64,000 bases of DNA from Planctomycetota bacterium (GTDB taxonomy: Bacteria > Planctomycetota > Phycisphaerae > Phycisphaerales > Phycisphaeraceae), in the NCBI GenBank assembly GCA_024279275.1, contig JAJRRS010000152.1:1-64000 (forward strand), read 5' to 3'. Positions 17,075 through 24,803 of the stretch are shown one piece after another (position 1 is the stretch's first letter; the number at the start of each line of letters is the position of its first letter). A program made the position numbers and the translations under genes. The notes under the pieces were generated by a model, which was given only the letters and a program-made list of their open reading frames with translations, was not told the origin of the DNA and made no database searches.

Positions 17075-17353
17075 TTAGAACAAATCAATCCTGTCGTCAC
17101 CGGCAAGCAGCACGGTGGCACGTTTCCAATTCGACGTCTTGGCCGGCCCAAACTTCGTGCGGAAGTACTGGCCCTTGCGGATCTGCGTGCAGACCTTCGC
17201 GACCTTCACGCCGTAAATCTTCTCAATCGCCGCCTTGATCTGCGGCTTGCGGGCACGCATATCAACCTCGAAGCTGTACCGGTTGCGGGACTCGGTTTCC
17301 CAAGCGCTCTTCTCGGTAATCAACGGCTTTTTAATGACGGTGGTAGGTTCCAT
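17075..17353 (-). CDS. rplW: 50S ribosomal protein L23
   Basis: 92 aa. TTVIKKPLITEKSAWETESR, then YSFEVDMRARKPQIKAAIEK and RKGQYFRTKFGPAKTSNWKR. L23 is at the tunnel exit and docks trigger factor and SRP. Its ATG overlaps the rplD stop codon by one base (TAATG), so the two are translationally coupled. Confidence 0.96.
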   Translation of the reverse strand: MEPTTVIKKPLITEKSAWETESRNRYSFEVDMRARKPQIKAAIEKIYGVKVAKVCTQIRKGQYFRTKFGPAKTSNWKRATVLLAGDDRIDLF

Positions 17354-18015
17354 TATTTAGACCCTTCCTGCTTGGCCTTGCCCAGCTCATCGCTAGTCAC
17401 CCTGCCCATGTAAGCCACAAAGGCCTCCTTGTCCACCAGCAAATAACGATGGTTCAACAGATCGAACGCGTTAAGGCGGTCGATCTGGGTGACGTGAACG
17501 TGTTCGAGGTTCCGGGCCGAAGCGGCTTCGTGACCGGCGACAGAGGGGAGGGCGACCAGGCAGGTCCGGTCGATTTTCAGCGAGACCAGGAGGCTGCTGA
17601 AGTTTTTAGTGTTGGGTTTGTCGTAGTCGAGCTTGTCGACGATCTTGATCTCGCCGTCGATCGCTTTCGCCAAGACGGCATTGCGATTGGCCAGGCGGCG
17701 CATCTTCACGGGCATGTCCTGTCGCCAGGAATGCGGACGCTTGGCAAACCCGTGCCCGCCGTGCCGCATGATGTTCGTGCCAGCAGCACCGCGACGAGCA
17801 TTACCCGTGCCCTTCTGCTTATACAGCTTGCGGGTCGAATAGGCCGTATCCGCACGGCTCTTCGTCCGGGCCGAGCCTTGACGGCGGTTCGCGTGGTAAC
17901 GGACATACGCCTGCTTCAAAAGTATGGGCCGAACCTCACCGCCGAGCTTCTGCTCGTCGATCTGGATCGTCCCGACTTCTTCGCCGGCCTGATTGTGTAC
18001 TGTGATATCGATCAT
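17353..18015 (-). CDS. rplD: 50S ribosomal protein L4
   Basis: 220 aa from the ATG giving MIDITVHNQAGEEVGTIQID; the ORF-track start 21 codons upstream adds residues not seen in L4. The tunnel loop region KLYKQKGTGNARRGAAGTNI is clear. L4 lines the exit tunnel and, in E. coli, also represses its own operon by attenuation. The 179-bp leader between rplC and rplD is unusually long for this operon and contains a strong hairpin, so regulation here is conceivable but unproven. Confidence 0.94.
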   Translation of the reverse strand: MIDITVHNQAGEEVGTIQIDEQKLGGEVRPILLKQAYVRYHANRRQGSARTKSRADTAYSTRKLYKQKGTGNARRGAAGTNIMRHGGHGFAKRPHSWRQDMPVKMRRLANRNAVLAKAIDGEIKIVDKLDYDKPNTKNFSSLLVSLKIDRTCLVALPSVAGHEAASARNLEHVHVTQIDRLNAFDLLNHRYLLVDKEAFVAYMGRVTSDELGKAKQEGSK

Positions 18016-18194
18016 CTTAAAGTCACCTACGGTCCCGCTACGGGATGCGTGTGTTTCGCCGCCAGGGCATTGGCCCACAACTGGGCCTGGTTGGGATGCC
18101 CCACGACTCGGCTGTTAAACCGAATTGTTGTGGCGTGGTAGTTTCTTTTAGAAGCCGTTAGCTATCAGCTAACTCTCGGCTCCCACCAGACTTT
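18016..18194 (-). other. Long rplC-rplD intergenic gap with hairpin and GCTAA repeat
   Basis: No gene. On the transcript TGGGC...GCCCA-type pairing is available (TGGCCCACAACTGGGCC on the plus strand near 18073-18090), inside a wider GGGCAT...ATGCCC pairing. At 18151-18180 a GCTAA-type unit forms a small palindrome (GCCGTTAGC...GCTAAC..CGGC). This is the largest gap among the S10-part genes apart from the rplB-rplW array. Confidence 0.55.
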
Positions 18195-18872
18195 CTACGC
18201 CTTGGCGAGCTTTGCCTTTCCCTTGTAGAGGCGTACCGCCTCACGGATCATCAACAAACCCTTGTTCGCTCCAGGCACCGGGCCTTTAACCAGCAAGAGG
18301 TTCTTTTCTTTATCTATCCCGACGATCGGCAGACTCCGAACAGTTACCCGCTCATTGCCCATCCGCCCGCCCATCCGGATACCCTTCTTAGGCTTACCCG
18401 TACCCAGGTTCGAGCTACGGCCACTGATTGAACCAGGCGAACGGTGCTTACGCTCCACGCCGTGCGTCGCCAGTTGACCCTTAAAGCCATATCGTTTCAT
18501 CACCCCAGCCGTGCCCTTGCCCTTGCTGGTGCCGGTGACATCGACGAACTTGATTTCGTTAAATACTTCGACGGTCAGCTCTTGCCCAAGCTCATACGAA
18601 GCCGCCTCGCCGTCCGCCAGACGTACCTCGCGGTGACGCCGCTTGGGGGTCAGCCCCGCCTTGGCGTCGTGACCGATCACCGGGAACGTCGAGTTTCGCC
18701 CTTTAATATCCTCAAAAGCGATCTGCACCGACTCGTAGCCGTCAGCCTCAGTCGTCTTGAGTTGGCTCACGAAGCAAGGCCCAGCCTGAATAACGGTCAC
18801 AGGGATGTTGTTCCCGTCGTCGTCGTACAGCCGGGTCATCCCGATTTTTCTACCTAGTATCGCTGCGGGCAT
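18195..18872 (-). CDS. rplC: 50S ribosomal protein L3
   Basis: 225 aa from the ATG giving MPAAILGRKIGMTRLYDDDG, with GGAG nine bases upstream; the ORF-track start 23 codons earlier is rejected. The conserved loop HRSPGSISGRSSNLGTGKPK and KGIRMGGRMGNERVTVRSLP is present. L3 is among the first proteins to assemble on 23S rRNA and its loop reaches the peptidyl-transferase centre. Confidence 0.96.
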   Translation of the reverse strand: MPAAILGRKIGMTRLYDDDGNNIPVTVIQAGPCFVSQLKTTEADGYESVQIAFEDIKGRNSTFPVIGHDAKAGLTPKRRHREVRLADGEAASYELGQELTVEVFNEIKFVDVTGTSKGKGTAGVMKRYGFKGQLATHGVERKHRSPGSISGRSSNLGTGKPKKGIRMGGRMGNERVTVRSLPIVGIDKEKNLLLVKGPVPGANKGLLMIREAVRLYKGKAKLAKA

Positions 18873-19015
18873 CGTCGTCGTCTCCAAGGGGGCAAACCAT
18901 CTTGCGGTTGCGGATCGTGGCTCTTTTCGCCAGAGGATCACGCCCCTGTTTTGATCGTTCCAGTTCTATCTAACAAACAGGCGGGACTTGCCCGCCAACA
19001 CACGCGCCTCGCAGG

Positions 19016-19324
19016 CTACGCCTTGATCTTCACAAATACACCCGCCGGGACAACCAAGCGGTTCAACGCCTCAACTGTCCGGGCGTTGGGATCGATGATG
19101 TCGATGATCCGCTTGTGTGTCCGGATCTCAAACTGATCACGACTCTTCTTATCCACATGCGGACTACGCAGCACCGTGTACCGCTCGATCCGCGTCGGCA
19201 GCGGAATCGGACCCGCAACCTTCGCGTTGGTACGCTTGGCGTGGTCTACGATCTCACGGGCCGAGGCATCCAACGCCTGGTGATCGTAAGCTTCCATCCT
19301 GATTCGGATCTTCGTTGCTGCCAT
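19016..19324 (-). CDS. rpsJ: 30S ribosomal protein S10
   Basis: 102 aa. [20 protein letters not shown], then [20 protein letters not shown] and [20 protein letters not shown] are fully typical. S10 works in the head of the small subunit and, as NusE, in antitermination complexes with NusB. It is the first gene of the operon, with a promoter about 70-100 bp upstream. The rpsL-rpsG-fusA-tuf genes that often precede it are not in this window. Confidence 0.97.
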   Translation of the reverse strand: MAATKIRIRMEAYDHQALDASAREIVDHAKRTNAKVAGPIPLPTRIERYTVLRSPHVDKKSRDQFEIRTHKRIIDIIDPNARTVEALNRLVVPAGVFVKIKA

Positions 19325-19399
19325 CGACTGCTAGCCTCTACTCTTGCGTGACTTACGCACAAATATCCATCGCGAACGCCGCGACGAGGTGAGCCGAGT

Positions 19400-19427
19400 A
19401 GTGTAACCATCCCAGTAAAGTTGTCAA
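19400..19427 (-). promoter_or_regulatory. Sigma70-type promoter of the S10 operon
   Basis: On the minus strand TTGACA (perfect -35) is followed after 16 bases by TACACT (-10-like, 4 of 6). Transcription would begin near 19392, giving a leader of about 70 nt before rpsJ. The position, directly upstream of the first gene of a 27-gene operon, supports the call. Confidence 0.7.
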
Positions 19428-19536
19428 TTCGGTTAAAGCCTACGCCCCAATCCCCAAAACCCCACCCTTCCCAACCCCAAACCCCAAACCCCAGACCCCA
19501 GACCCAATCCCCCCACAAACCCTGCCCCCACAACAC

Positions 19537-19938
19537 CTAAAGATCTCGGCAAGCCTCTTCCAACACATGCTCCGCCACAAAGATCGGCACGTCCTGAGCC
19601 ACACCCAACGCGATCGCGTCGCTCGGCCGAGAGTCGATATCAATCAACTCCCCGTTATGTCGAAGGTGCAGCCTCGCAAAAAATGTACTCTTTTTAAGGT
19701 CCGTAATCACGATTTTCTCGAGTTTTGCCCCCAGCCCCGCGATCACCTCCGCCAACAGCTCGTGCGTCAAAGGCCTCGGCGGCTCCTGACCCATCAACCG
19801 CCGCTCGATCGCCGCAGCCTCCGTCAGCCCGATCACGATCGGAAATACCCGCTCGCCATCGACCTCACGTAATTCCACGATGTGCATGTCATCCGTCTCA
19901 CGGATCAATATCCGCGATAATTCCATACGAACTGTCAT
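19537..19938 (-). CDS. Bifunctional nuclease (BFN/DUF151) family protein
   Basis: 133 aa from the ATG giving MTVRMELSRILIRETDDMHI, which has CAGGAG nine bases upstream; the ORF-track start 12 codons earlier is possible but weaker. Family features: VFPIVIGLTEAAAIERRLMG, the TDLKKSTFFARLHL strand and the near-invariant IDSRPSDAIALGVAQDVPIF. Proteins of this family are single-domain; plant and mycobacterial members have been reported to have nuclease activity, but the bacterial role is unclear. It is transcribed towards rpsJ yet separated from it by ~210 bp and the S10 promoter. Confidence 0.85.
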   Translation of the reverse strand: MTVRMELSRILIRETDDMHIVELREVDGERVFPIVIGLTEAAAIERRLMGQEPPRPLTHELLAEVIAGLGAKLEKIVITDLKKSTFFARLHLRHNGELIDIDSRPSDAIALGVAQDVPIFVAEHVLEEACRDL

Positions 19939-20110
19939 TTTAAGAAGCTCCTGCACGACCCGATATGCATCCACTTAAACCATCCACAACCACCCACATC
20001 ATACCCCCCACTCCCCCCGCTTCCCACTCCCCACCCCTTCTTATTTCCAGCTTTCTCCCCCTCCCCTCTTCACATCATAAATCAGCACTCATCAATCAGT
20101 ACTCTCCCCC

Positions 20111-21442
20111 CTACCCCCCCACCCGCACCAGCGCGTGATACCCCCCATCCTGATAATCCGTCACCCGCCCCGTCGGCCAAACCTGCTGCTCATGAATAAC
20201 CTCCCCCTTCACCACCCCCGCTAACCACCGAGCCTGCGCACCGTTCTCCTCCTCTTCAAGACTACATGTGCTATACAAAATCACCCCGCCTGGCCCGACC
20301 CACTTGGCGCTCCGCCGCATGATCTGCCTCTGCAATGTCACCAGCGAACCCAGCGTCCGGGTATCAAACCGATACCGCGCCTCAGGCCGACGCGCCAGCA
20401 CCCCCGTATTCGAGCACGGCACATCCAACACCAACAAATCCAGCTCATCCTTAGGCTCACTCTCCGGCCCAACCACCCGCACATTCTCAAGCCCCTGGAT
20501 CGAACCCCGTAACGCCGCCCGCCGCGTATCATCCACATCCGTCGCACCGATCTTCGCCCCCGGGTGCATCGCCGCTAGCTGCCGCGTCTTCGTCCCCCGA
20601 CCCGCACAAAAATCCAAGGCAAGCGACACACTCAAATCACCCGTACTCTCCATCGGCTTCGCCGACCCGGGATCCTGCACACGCCTTGAAGAATCCGCCC
20701 GGATGAAATCACCCAACGCACCATGACCCCCACGCCAAACCACAAACCCACCCTGGTCGTGCGGCTGATACAGCTCCGTCACCTCTCGCTCAAACCCCGC
20801 CTCCACCGCCACAATCACCGGCGCAGATACCACACCGTGCAGGCAGTATTCCGTCGCGCGATCCTCACCAAACGCTGTAATCCAGCGGTTAATCAGATAT
20901 TTCGGATGACTCGTCGCCACCCCCAGATGCCGCGTCGTCCTGTCCGTCTCCGGCAGCAACCCCTCGTTCAACCTCACACACCCCCCATCCACCGGCAACA
21001 AATCACGCGCAGGCTCCCACGTCACCCCCGGCTCAAACCCCTGCACCATCTGCGAAATCTTCCGCAGCACCGCGTTCACCAACGCCGACGCCCCCGACCG
21101 GATGTGCTGCCGCGCAATCGTCACCTGCTCATCCACCACCGCATGCGCCGGCAAACGATCCATAAATACAAGCTGCGCCGCACCCGTCAGCAGCACCCCC
21201 TGCATGCTCGCCTCCATCGACGCCAAGGGCTTCTCCAACGCCTTATTCAACAGGAATTCAAGCGTGATCCACCGCTGCAGCGCCGTCCGCTGGATCGCCA
21301 GCGCCAGCGCAGAATCCTGCGGGCTTAGCCCCGAGGTATTCAATATCACAGCCGGAAGGTCGGGGAAACGCTTGGCGGCACCAGCCAGCGAAGACGCGGC
21401 GGCACCCCGTGCGGTACGAGGTCGATTGGTTTGCACTGGCAT
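20111..21442 (-). CDS. RsmB/NOP-family 16S rRNA (cytosine-C5) methyltransferase
   Basis: 443 aa. The first ~150 residues are a NusB-like helical domain (HAVVDEQVTIARQHIRSGAS; ALVNAVLRKIS), as in RsmB. The methyltransferase domain follows, with a SAM-binding motif LALDFCAGRGTKTRQLAAMH, motif IV LDVPCSNTGVLARRPEARYR with the helper Cys, and motif VI VILYSTCSLEEEENG with the catalytic Cys. RsmB methylates C967 of 16S rRNA in E. coli; the same target is likely but inferred. The low-complexity start (PRTARGAAASSLAGAAKRFP) is unusual. Confidence 0.9.
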   Translation of the reverse strand: MPVQTNRPRTARGAAASSLAGAAKRFPDLPAVILNTSGLSPQDSALALAIQRTALQRWITLEFLLNKALEKPLASMEASMQGVLLTGAAQLVFMDRLPAHAVVDEQVTIARQHIRSGASALVNAVLRKISQMVQGFEPGVTWEPARDLLPVDGGCVRLNEGLLPETDRTTRHLGVATSHPKYLINRWITAFGEDRATEYCLHGVVSAPVIVAVEAGFEREVTELYQPHDQGGFVVWRGGHGALGDFIRADSSRRVQDPGSAKPMESTGDLSVSLALDFCAGRGTKTRQLAAMHPGAKIGATDVDDTRRAALRGSIQGLENVRVVGPESEPKDELDLLVLDVPCSNTGVLARRPEARYRFDTRTLGSLVTLQRQIMRRSAKWVGPGGVILYSTCSLEEEENGAQARWLAGVVKGEVIHEQQVWPTGRVTDYQDGGYHALVRVGG

Positions 21443-21526
21443 ATTAATAGATCATACGGATTCTGAATTAGGCCGTGAGTAGTCCCCCCACCCCCTTCCC
21501 CCAAAGCCCGGCAATCCCCTTTCCCC

Positions 21527-21564
21527 AAAGCCCGGTCATGGCCCAACGGGCCTTGGCCGGGGTC
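21527..21564. repeat. 38-bp nested palindrome (copy 1)
   Basis: AAAGCCCGGTCATGGCCCAA continues as CGGGCCTTGGCCGGGGTC. Inner GGCCC/GGGCC and outer CCCGG/CCGGG arms can pair. It differs from the copy at 26139-26176 only in the three-base loop (AAC against TCC). It sits between two minus-strand genes, rsmB-like and the PAS-GAF-receiver gene. A partial unit (AAAGCCCGGCAATCCCC) precedes it. Confidence 0.9.
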
Positions 21565-21576
21565 GCCTCCAAAGCA

Positions 21577-23301
21577 TCACCCGCCCTTAGGCTTCCCCGT
21601 CTTGTCAGCCTCAGGCGTCGGCTCAACCACCGCAATACCCAACGCCTTATAAACCTCTTCCATCAGTTGATCCACCTTAAAAGGCTTGAACATCACGCTC
21701 GACAACCCATCCTGACTCGCACGGACGATCGAGTGGTGCGGGTCATAACCAAAACCCGTCATCAGGATCACAGGCATATCATCCCGCTGACGACGCGCCG
21801 CCGCAAACACCTCATACCCATTGCGGTAAGGCATCTTGATATCAGAAATCACCAGGTCAAACGCATCCTGCTCCAACAGCGTGCAACTCTCATACCCATC
21901 CTTACACACCTCGACCACACACCCCGCCTTAACCAGGATGTCGCCGATCGACTTGCGAATGTTCGGCTCATCGTCCGCCACCAACACACGCTTCCCCTTC
22001 AATAACGGGTCAGGCCCCACCGACACATGCTCCTTCGCGCCCAGCACCACGTTAGGCCCAGCCGCCACATGCTTCATCGAGTCCCGGATCTTCTCCACAT
22101 GATCCACGATCCGATTCAGCCGACCGCGCATCGTGTCGTCGCCGATGTATTCCTCCATCAGCGTCCGAGCCTCGGTCACGATGTCCGCCATAGGCTGAGC
22201 CATCTCCTGCACCACGCTATCCGTGATCTGCCCGCTGGTCGCGCAACGCTCCGTCACCAGCAGATCCAGAATATTCAACGCCATCCCCACATACCGCCCG
22301 AATATCTCCGCAAACTGCCGATCGTCCTCGTTAAATTCCACAACCGTCTCCGACTCGATGTTGTAAACACCCACCACCTTGTCGAACAGCTTCAACGGCA
22401 CCGTCAACGAACTCTTGCAATGCCCCAAACCCAGCACATAACGCGGGTCTTTCTCCGTGTCGTGGCAGATGTAGCTCCGCCCCGTCGCCGCCACATACCC
22501 GCAGATCCCGTTGCCCTCCGGCTGGGCATATAAATCAATCTCCAACGCCTCACTCGGCAACCCCTCCGCAATCACCACCTCCAGCTTGCTGCTCCGCTTA
22601 TCCAACAGCCTCACCGCGAAGTGGTCGAACCGCATCAGCTTCTTGGAGTACTTGATGATCTTCTCTTCAAGCAGACGCAGCCGTTCCGTCGGCGAGAGCT
22701 TGGAAACCACCTCCGTCTCGATCCGCGACAGCTCACGCCCCGCCGCATCAATCGCATCGATCTTCCCCTGCAAGCGCCGCCCGCTCGTCGCATCCCACAC
22801 CACCGCCACCACCTGCTGCACTTTCCCATCGTCCGTCACCACCGGCGAACAGATCATCTCAAAGTAATAATCCTCAACCTGGAACGTGTACTTCTTACTT
22901 CGCGGGCTGGACACATCCGTGATCGGCCCGGACTGGGTCGCGAAAACAGACAACGCCTGCAAACACACCTGACGCACATGCTCACTCACCGCAGGCGTAA
23001 AACTACGCATCTTCCGGTTCGACCACGTCGTCCGACCATCCGGATCAACAATACACACGCCCTCACCGATCGTGTTCAGCACCAGGCTCGACTTATCGCC
23101 GACCAGCGCACGCTCCAAGGGCAAAAAATCCCCCACATCCGCAAACACCGCGTGGTACGAATGCGTCCGCAACGCCGCCATCGCCTTTTCCATCTCGTCG
23201 AACACATCGACATGGAATATCTGGCTAAGCTCCTGCGTCACAGGAAAATCCTGCGTCACCTTCCCAGCAAGAATTAAAATACGCGGTCGAGTCTCATCCA
23301 T
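21577..23301 (-). CDS. PAS-GAF-receiver signalling protein without a kinase domain
   Basis: 574 aa from the ATG giving MDETRPRILILAGKVTQDFP; earlier ORF-track starts lie upstream of or inside the predicted promoter. Order: a receiver-like N-terminal region (~1-90), a PAS domain (~95-210; IGEGVCIVDPDGRTTWSNRK), a GAF domain (~250-390; GICGYVAATGRSYICHDTEK), a helical linker, and a C-terminal receiver (~450-555; LVADDEPNIRKSIGDILV, phospho-acceptor Asp in DLVISDIKMP, FKPFKVDQL). No HATPase domain or DNA-binding output is visible, so it may act through a partner kinase or partner output protein. It ends in a Pro/Lys-rich tail. Confidence 0.85.
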   Translation of the reverse strand: MDETRPRILILAGKVTQDFPVTQELSQIFHVDVFDEMEKAMAALRTHSYHAVFADVGDFLPLERALVGDKSSLVLNTIGEGVCIVDPDGRTTWSNRKMRSFTPAVSEHVRQVCLQALSVFATQSGPITDVSSPRSKKYTFQVEDYYFEMICSPVVTDDGKVQQVVAVVWDATSGRRLQGKIDAIDAAGRELSRIETEVVSKLSPTERLRLLEEKIIKYSKKLMRFDHFAVRLLDKRSSKLEVVIAEGLPSEALEIDLYAQPEGNGICGYVAATGRSYICHDTEKDPRYVLGLGHCKSSLTVPLKLFDKVVGVYNIESETVVEFNEDDRQFAEIFGRYVGMALNILDLLVTERCATSGQITDSVVQEMAQPMADIVTEARTLMEEYIGDDTMRGRLNRIVDHVEKIRDSMKHVAAGPNVVLGAKEHVSVGPDPLLKGKRVLVADDEPNIRKSIGDILVKAGCVVEVCKDGYESCTLLEQDAFDLVISDIKMPYRNGYEVFAAARRQRDDMPVILMTGFGYDPHHSIVRASQDGLSSVMFKPFKVDQLMEEVYKALGIAVVEPTPEADKTGKPKGG

Positions 23302-23324
23302 ATATACAGCACACCTGGGTCCAG

Positions 23325-23353
23325 GTAATAACGACATCCAATACCACTGCCAA
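23325..23353 (-). promoter_or_regulatory. Promoter of the PAS-GAF-receiver gene
   Basis: Minus strand TTGGCA, 17 bases, TATTAC: five and four matches to the sigma70 consensus. The start of transcription would fall about 20-25 bases before the ATG at 23301. A small palindrome (CCTGGACCCAGG) lies just after the -10 element. Confidence 0.5.
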
Positions 23354-23553
23354 ATTAGTATCGAGCCAACCCCAACCAACCCATTAGTTTACCCCACCCC
23401 ACCCACGAATCAACACCCGACAAACCGCAATAAAAAGACCCATATAACCCCATAACCCCGCCCCATCCCCCCTCACCCGGCTGAGGCCGCTTCACCAGCC
23501 GTGTCTAATACGGACCCAGGCTAATCTTCGCGCGTTTACGAAACGCCCCCTAC

Positions 23554-24579
23554 CTACAACTTTCGCATCACCACCGAATCCGCCAGCCCAAGCAGATATG
23601 CCCGCGCCGCCGTCTCCTCCAGATTCTCAATCAACCCCAACTTCGCCCGCTGCACCAGCGAAGCCGCCTTTTCTCGGGCGTAATCCAGCGACTTCCCAGC
23701 CGTCAACACCTCACGCACGCGCCCCGCATTATCACGCGCTTGCTCTGCCGACACCCCCGCCTGTGCCTGCGACTTCAACAGCCCCAGCAACGCCTCGCGC
23801 CCCCCACCCTCACACGCACCGATCGCATGAATCAATGGCAACGTCAGCTTGCCCTTCGCCAAGTCCTGCCCAAGTGTCTTGCCCACCGTCGCCTGATCCC
23901 CCGCCAGGTCCAGCACATCATCAATAATCTGAAACGCGATCCCCAGCGTCTCCCCGTAGCCATACAACGCATCCGCCACCTTCTTCTCGCACCCACTCAA
24001 CTCCGCCGAAACCCCGCAGCACACCCCGCACAGGCTCGCCGTCTTACGCTTGATAATCTCGAAATACGTCTGCTCCGTAAGCCCCAACGCGTGGCGGTTC
24101 GATAGCTGCAACAACTCACCCTCGCACACCGTATTCGTCGCGTGCGCCACCATCCGGCTCACCGCCGAACTACCCAGCGAAGAACACAAATGATACGCAT
24201 GACTAATCAGATAATCCCCCAGCATCACCGCCGCCTCGTTCCCCTGAAGATGATTGATCGTCGCACCCTGCCGGCGCATCCGCGCATCGTCAAGCACATC
24301 GTCATGCACCAGCGTCGCCATGTGAACCATCTCCACCACCGCCGCCGCCGTCAGATGCTCTCGCCCGGTCCGCTCACGCCCCGGCTCAACCGCCATCGCC
24401 GTCGCCAGCACAAGCATCGGCCTAAGCATCTTCCCGTGGTATCGCTGCGCGTGCTCCGCCAACTCATTCACACAAGCCAGATCACTCTTTAGTTCCTCCG
24501 CAAACAACCGCCCAACCTCCACCAGGTCGGCGTCCAGCCGTTGACGCACCGTGCTGTCCTGCGATGTGAGTACAGACAT
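23554..24579 (-). CDS. Polyprenyl (trans-isoprenyl) diphosphate synthase
   Basis: 341 aa from the ATG giving MSVLTSQDSTVRQRLDADLV. Both Asp-rich motifs are present: VHDDVLDDARMRRQG (first, binds the allylic diphosphate with Mg2+) and FQIIDDVLDLAGDQATVGKT (second), followed by GQDLAKGKLTLPLIHA. The enzyme extends isoprenoid chains by adding isopentenyl diphosphate, giving quinone side chains or other long-chain prenyl products. Chain length cannot be read safely. The sequence fits the octaprenyl/heptaprenyl (IspB-like) branch rather than farnesyl synthases. Divergent from the kinase gene at 24804. Confidence 0.93.
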   Translation of the reverse strand: MSVLTSQDSTVRQRLDADLVEVGRLFAEELKSDLACVNELAEHAQRYHGKMLRPMLVLATAMAVEPGRERTGREHLTAAAVVEMVHMATLVHDDVLDDARMRRQGATINHLQGNEAAVMLGDYLISHAYHLCSSLGSSAVSRMVAHATNTVCEGELLQLSNRHALGLTEQTYFEIIKRKTASLCGVCCGVSAELSGCEKKVADALYGYGETLGIAFQIIDDVLDLAGDQATVGKTLGQDLAKGKLTLPLIHAIGACEGGGREALLGLLKSQAQAGVSAEQARDNAGRVREVLTAGKSLDYAREKAASLVQRAKLGLIENLEETAARAYLLGLADSVVMRKL

Positions 24580-24698
24580 CCAGCCATTCCTGACATAAAA
24601 AAAGTGGACCCACACACGATTGTAGCGGCACCCAGCCGCCCATGCTCGCCGATCTCCCTAAAAATCCCCACGAACCCCGCCCGACACTACGTTTTTAG

Positions 24699-24727
24699 TT
24701 GACAGGGTTTGCGCCCGATTCTACTGT
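24699..24727 (+). promoter_or_regulatory. Possible promoter of the Ser/Thr kinase gene
   Basis: A perfect TTGACA -35 is followed after 17 bases by TACTGT, a weak -10, with TATAGC slightly further on. It lies ~80 bp before the chosen ATG and inside the ORF-track N-terminal extension, which supports the later start. Confidence 0.4.
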
Positions 24728-24803
24728 TCATATAGCTAGGCCATCCTTGAGGGGACGGCCGCCTGGCCCCGGATCGTCTAACCACCACACCGCCTGTCTA
24801 ACG

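Noticed and set aside
19147-19160. Perfect DnaA box TTATCCACA
   Set aside because: It is a single copy inside the rpsJ coding sequence and simply encodes Val-Asp-Lys; it lies far from the composition switch.
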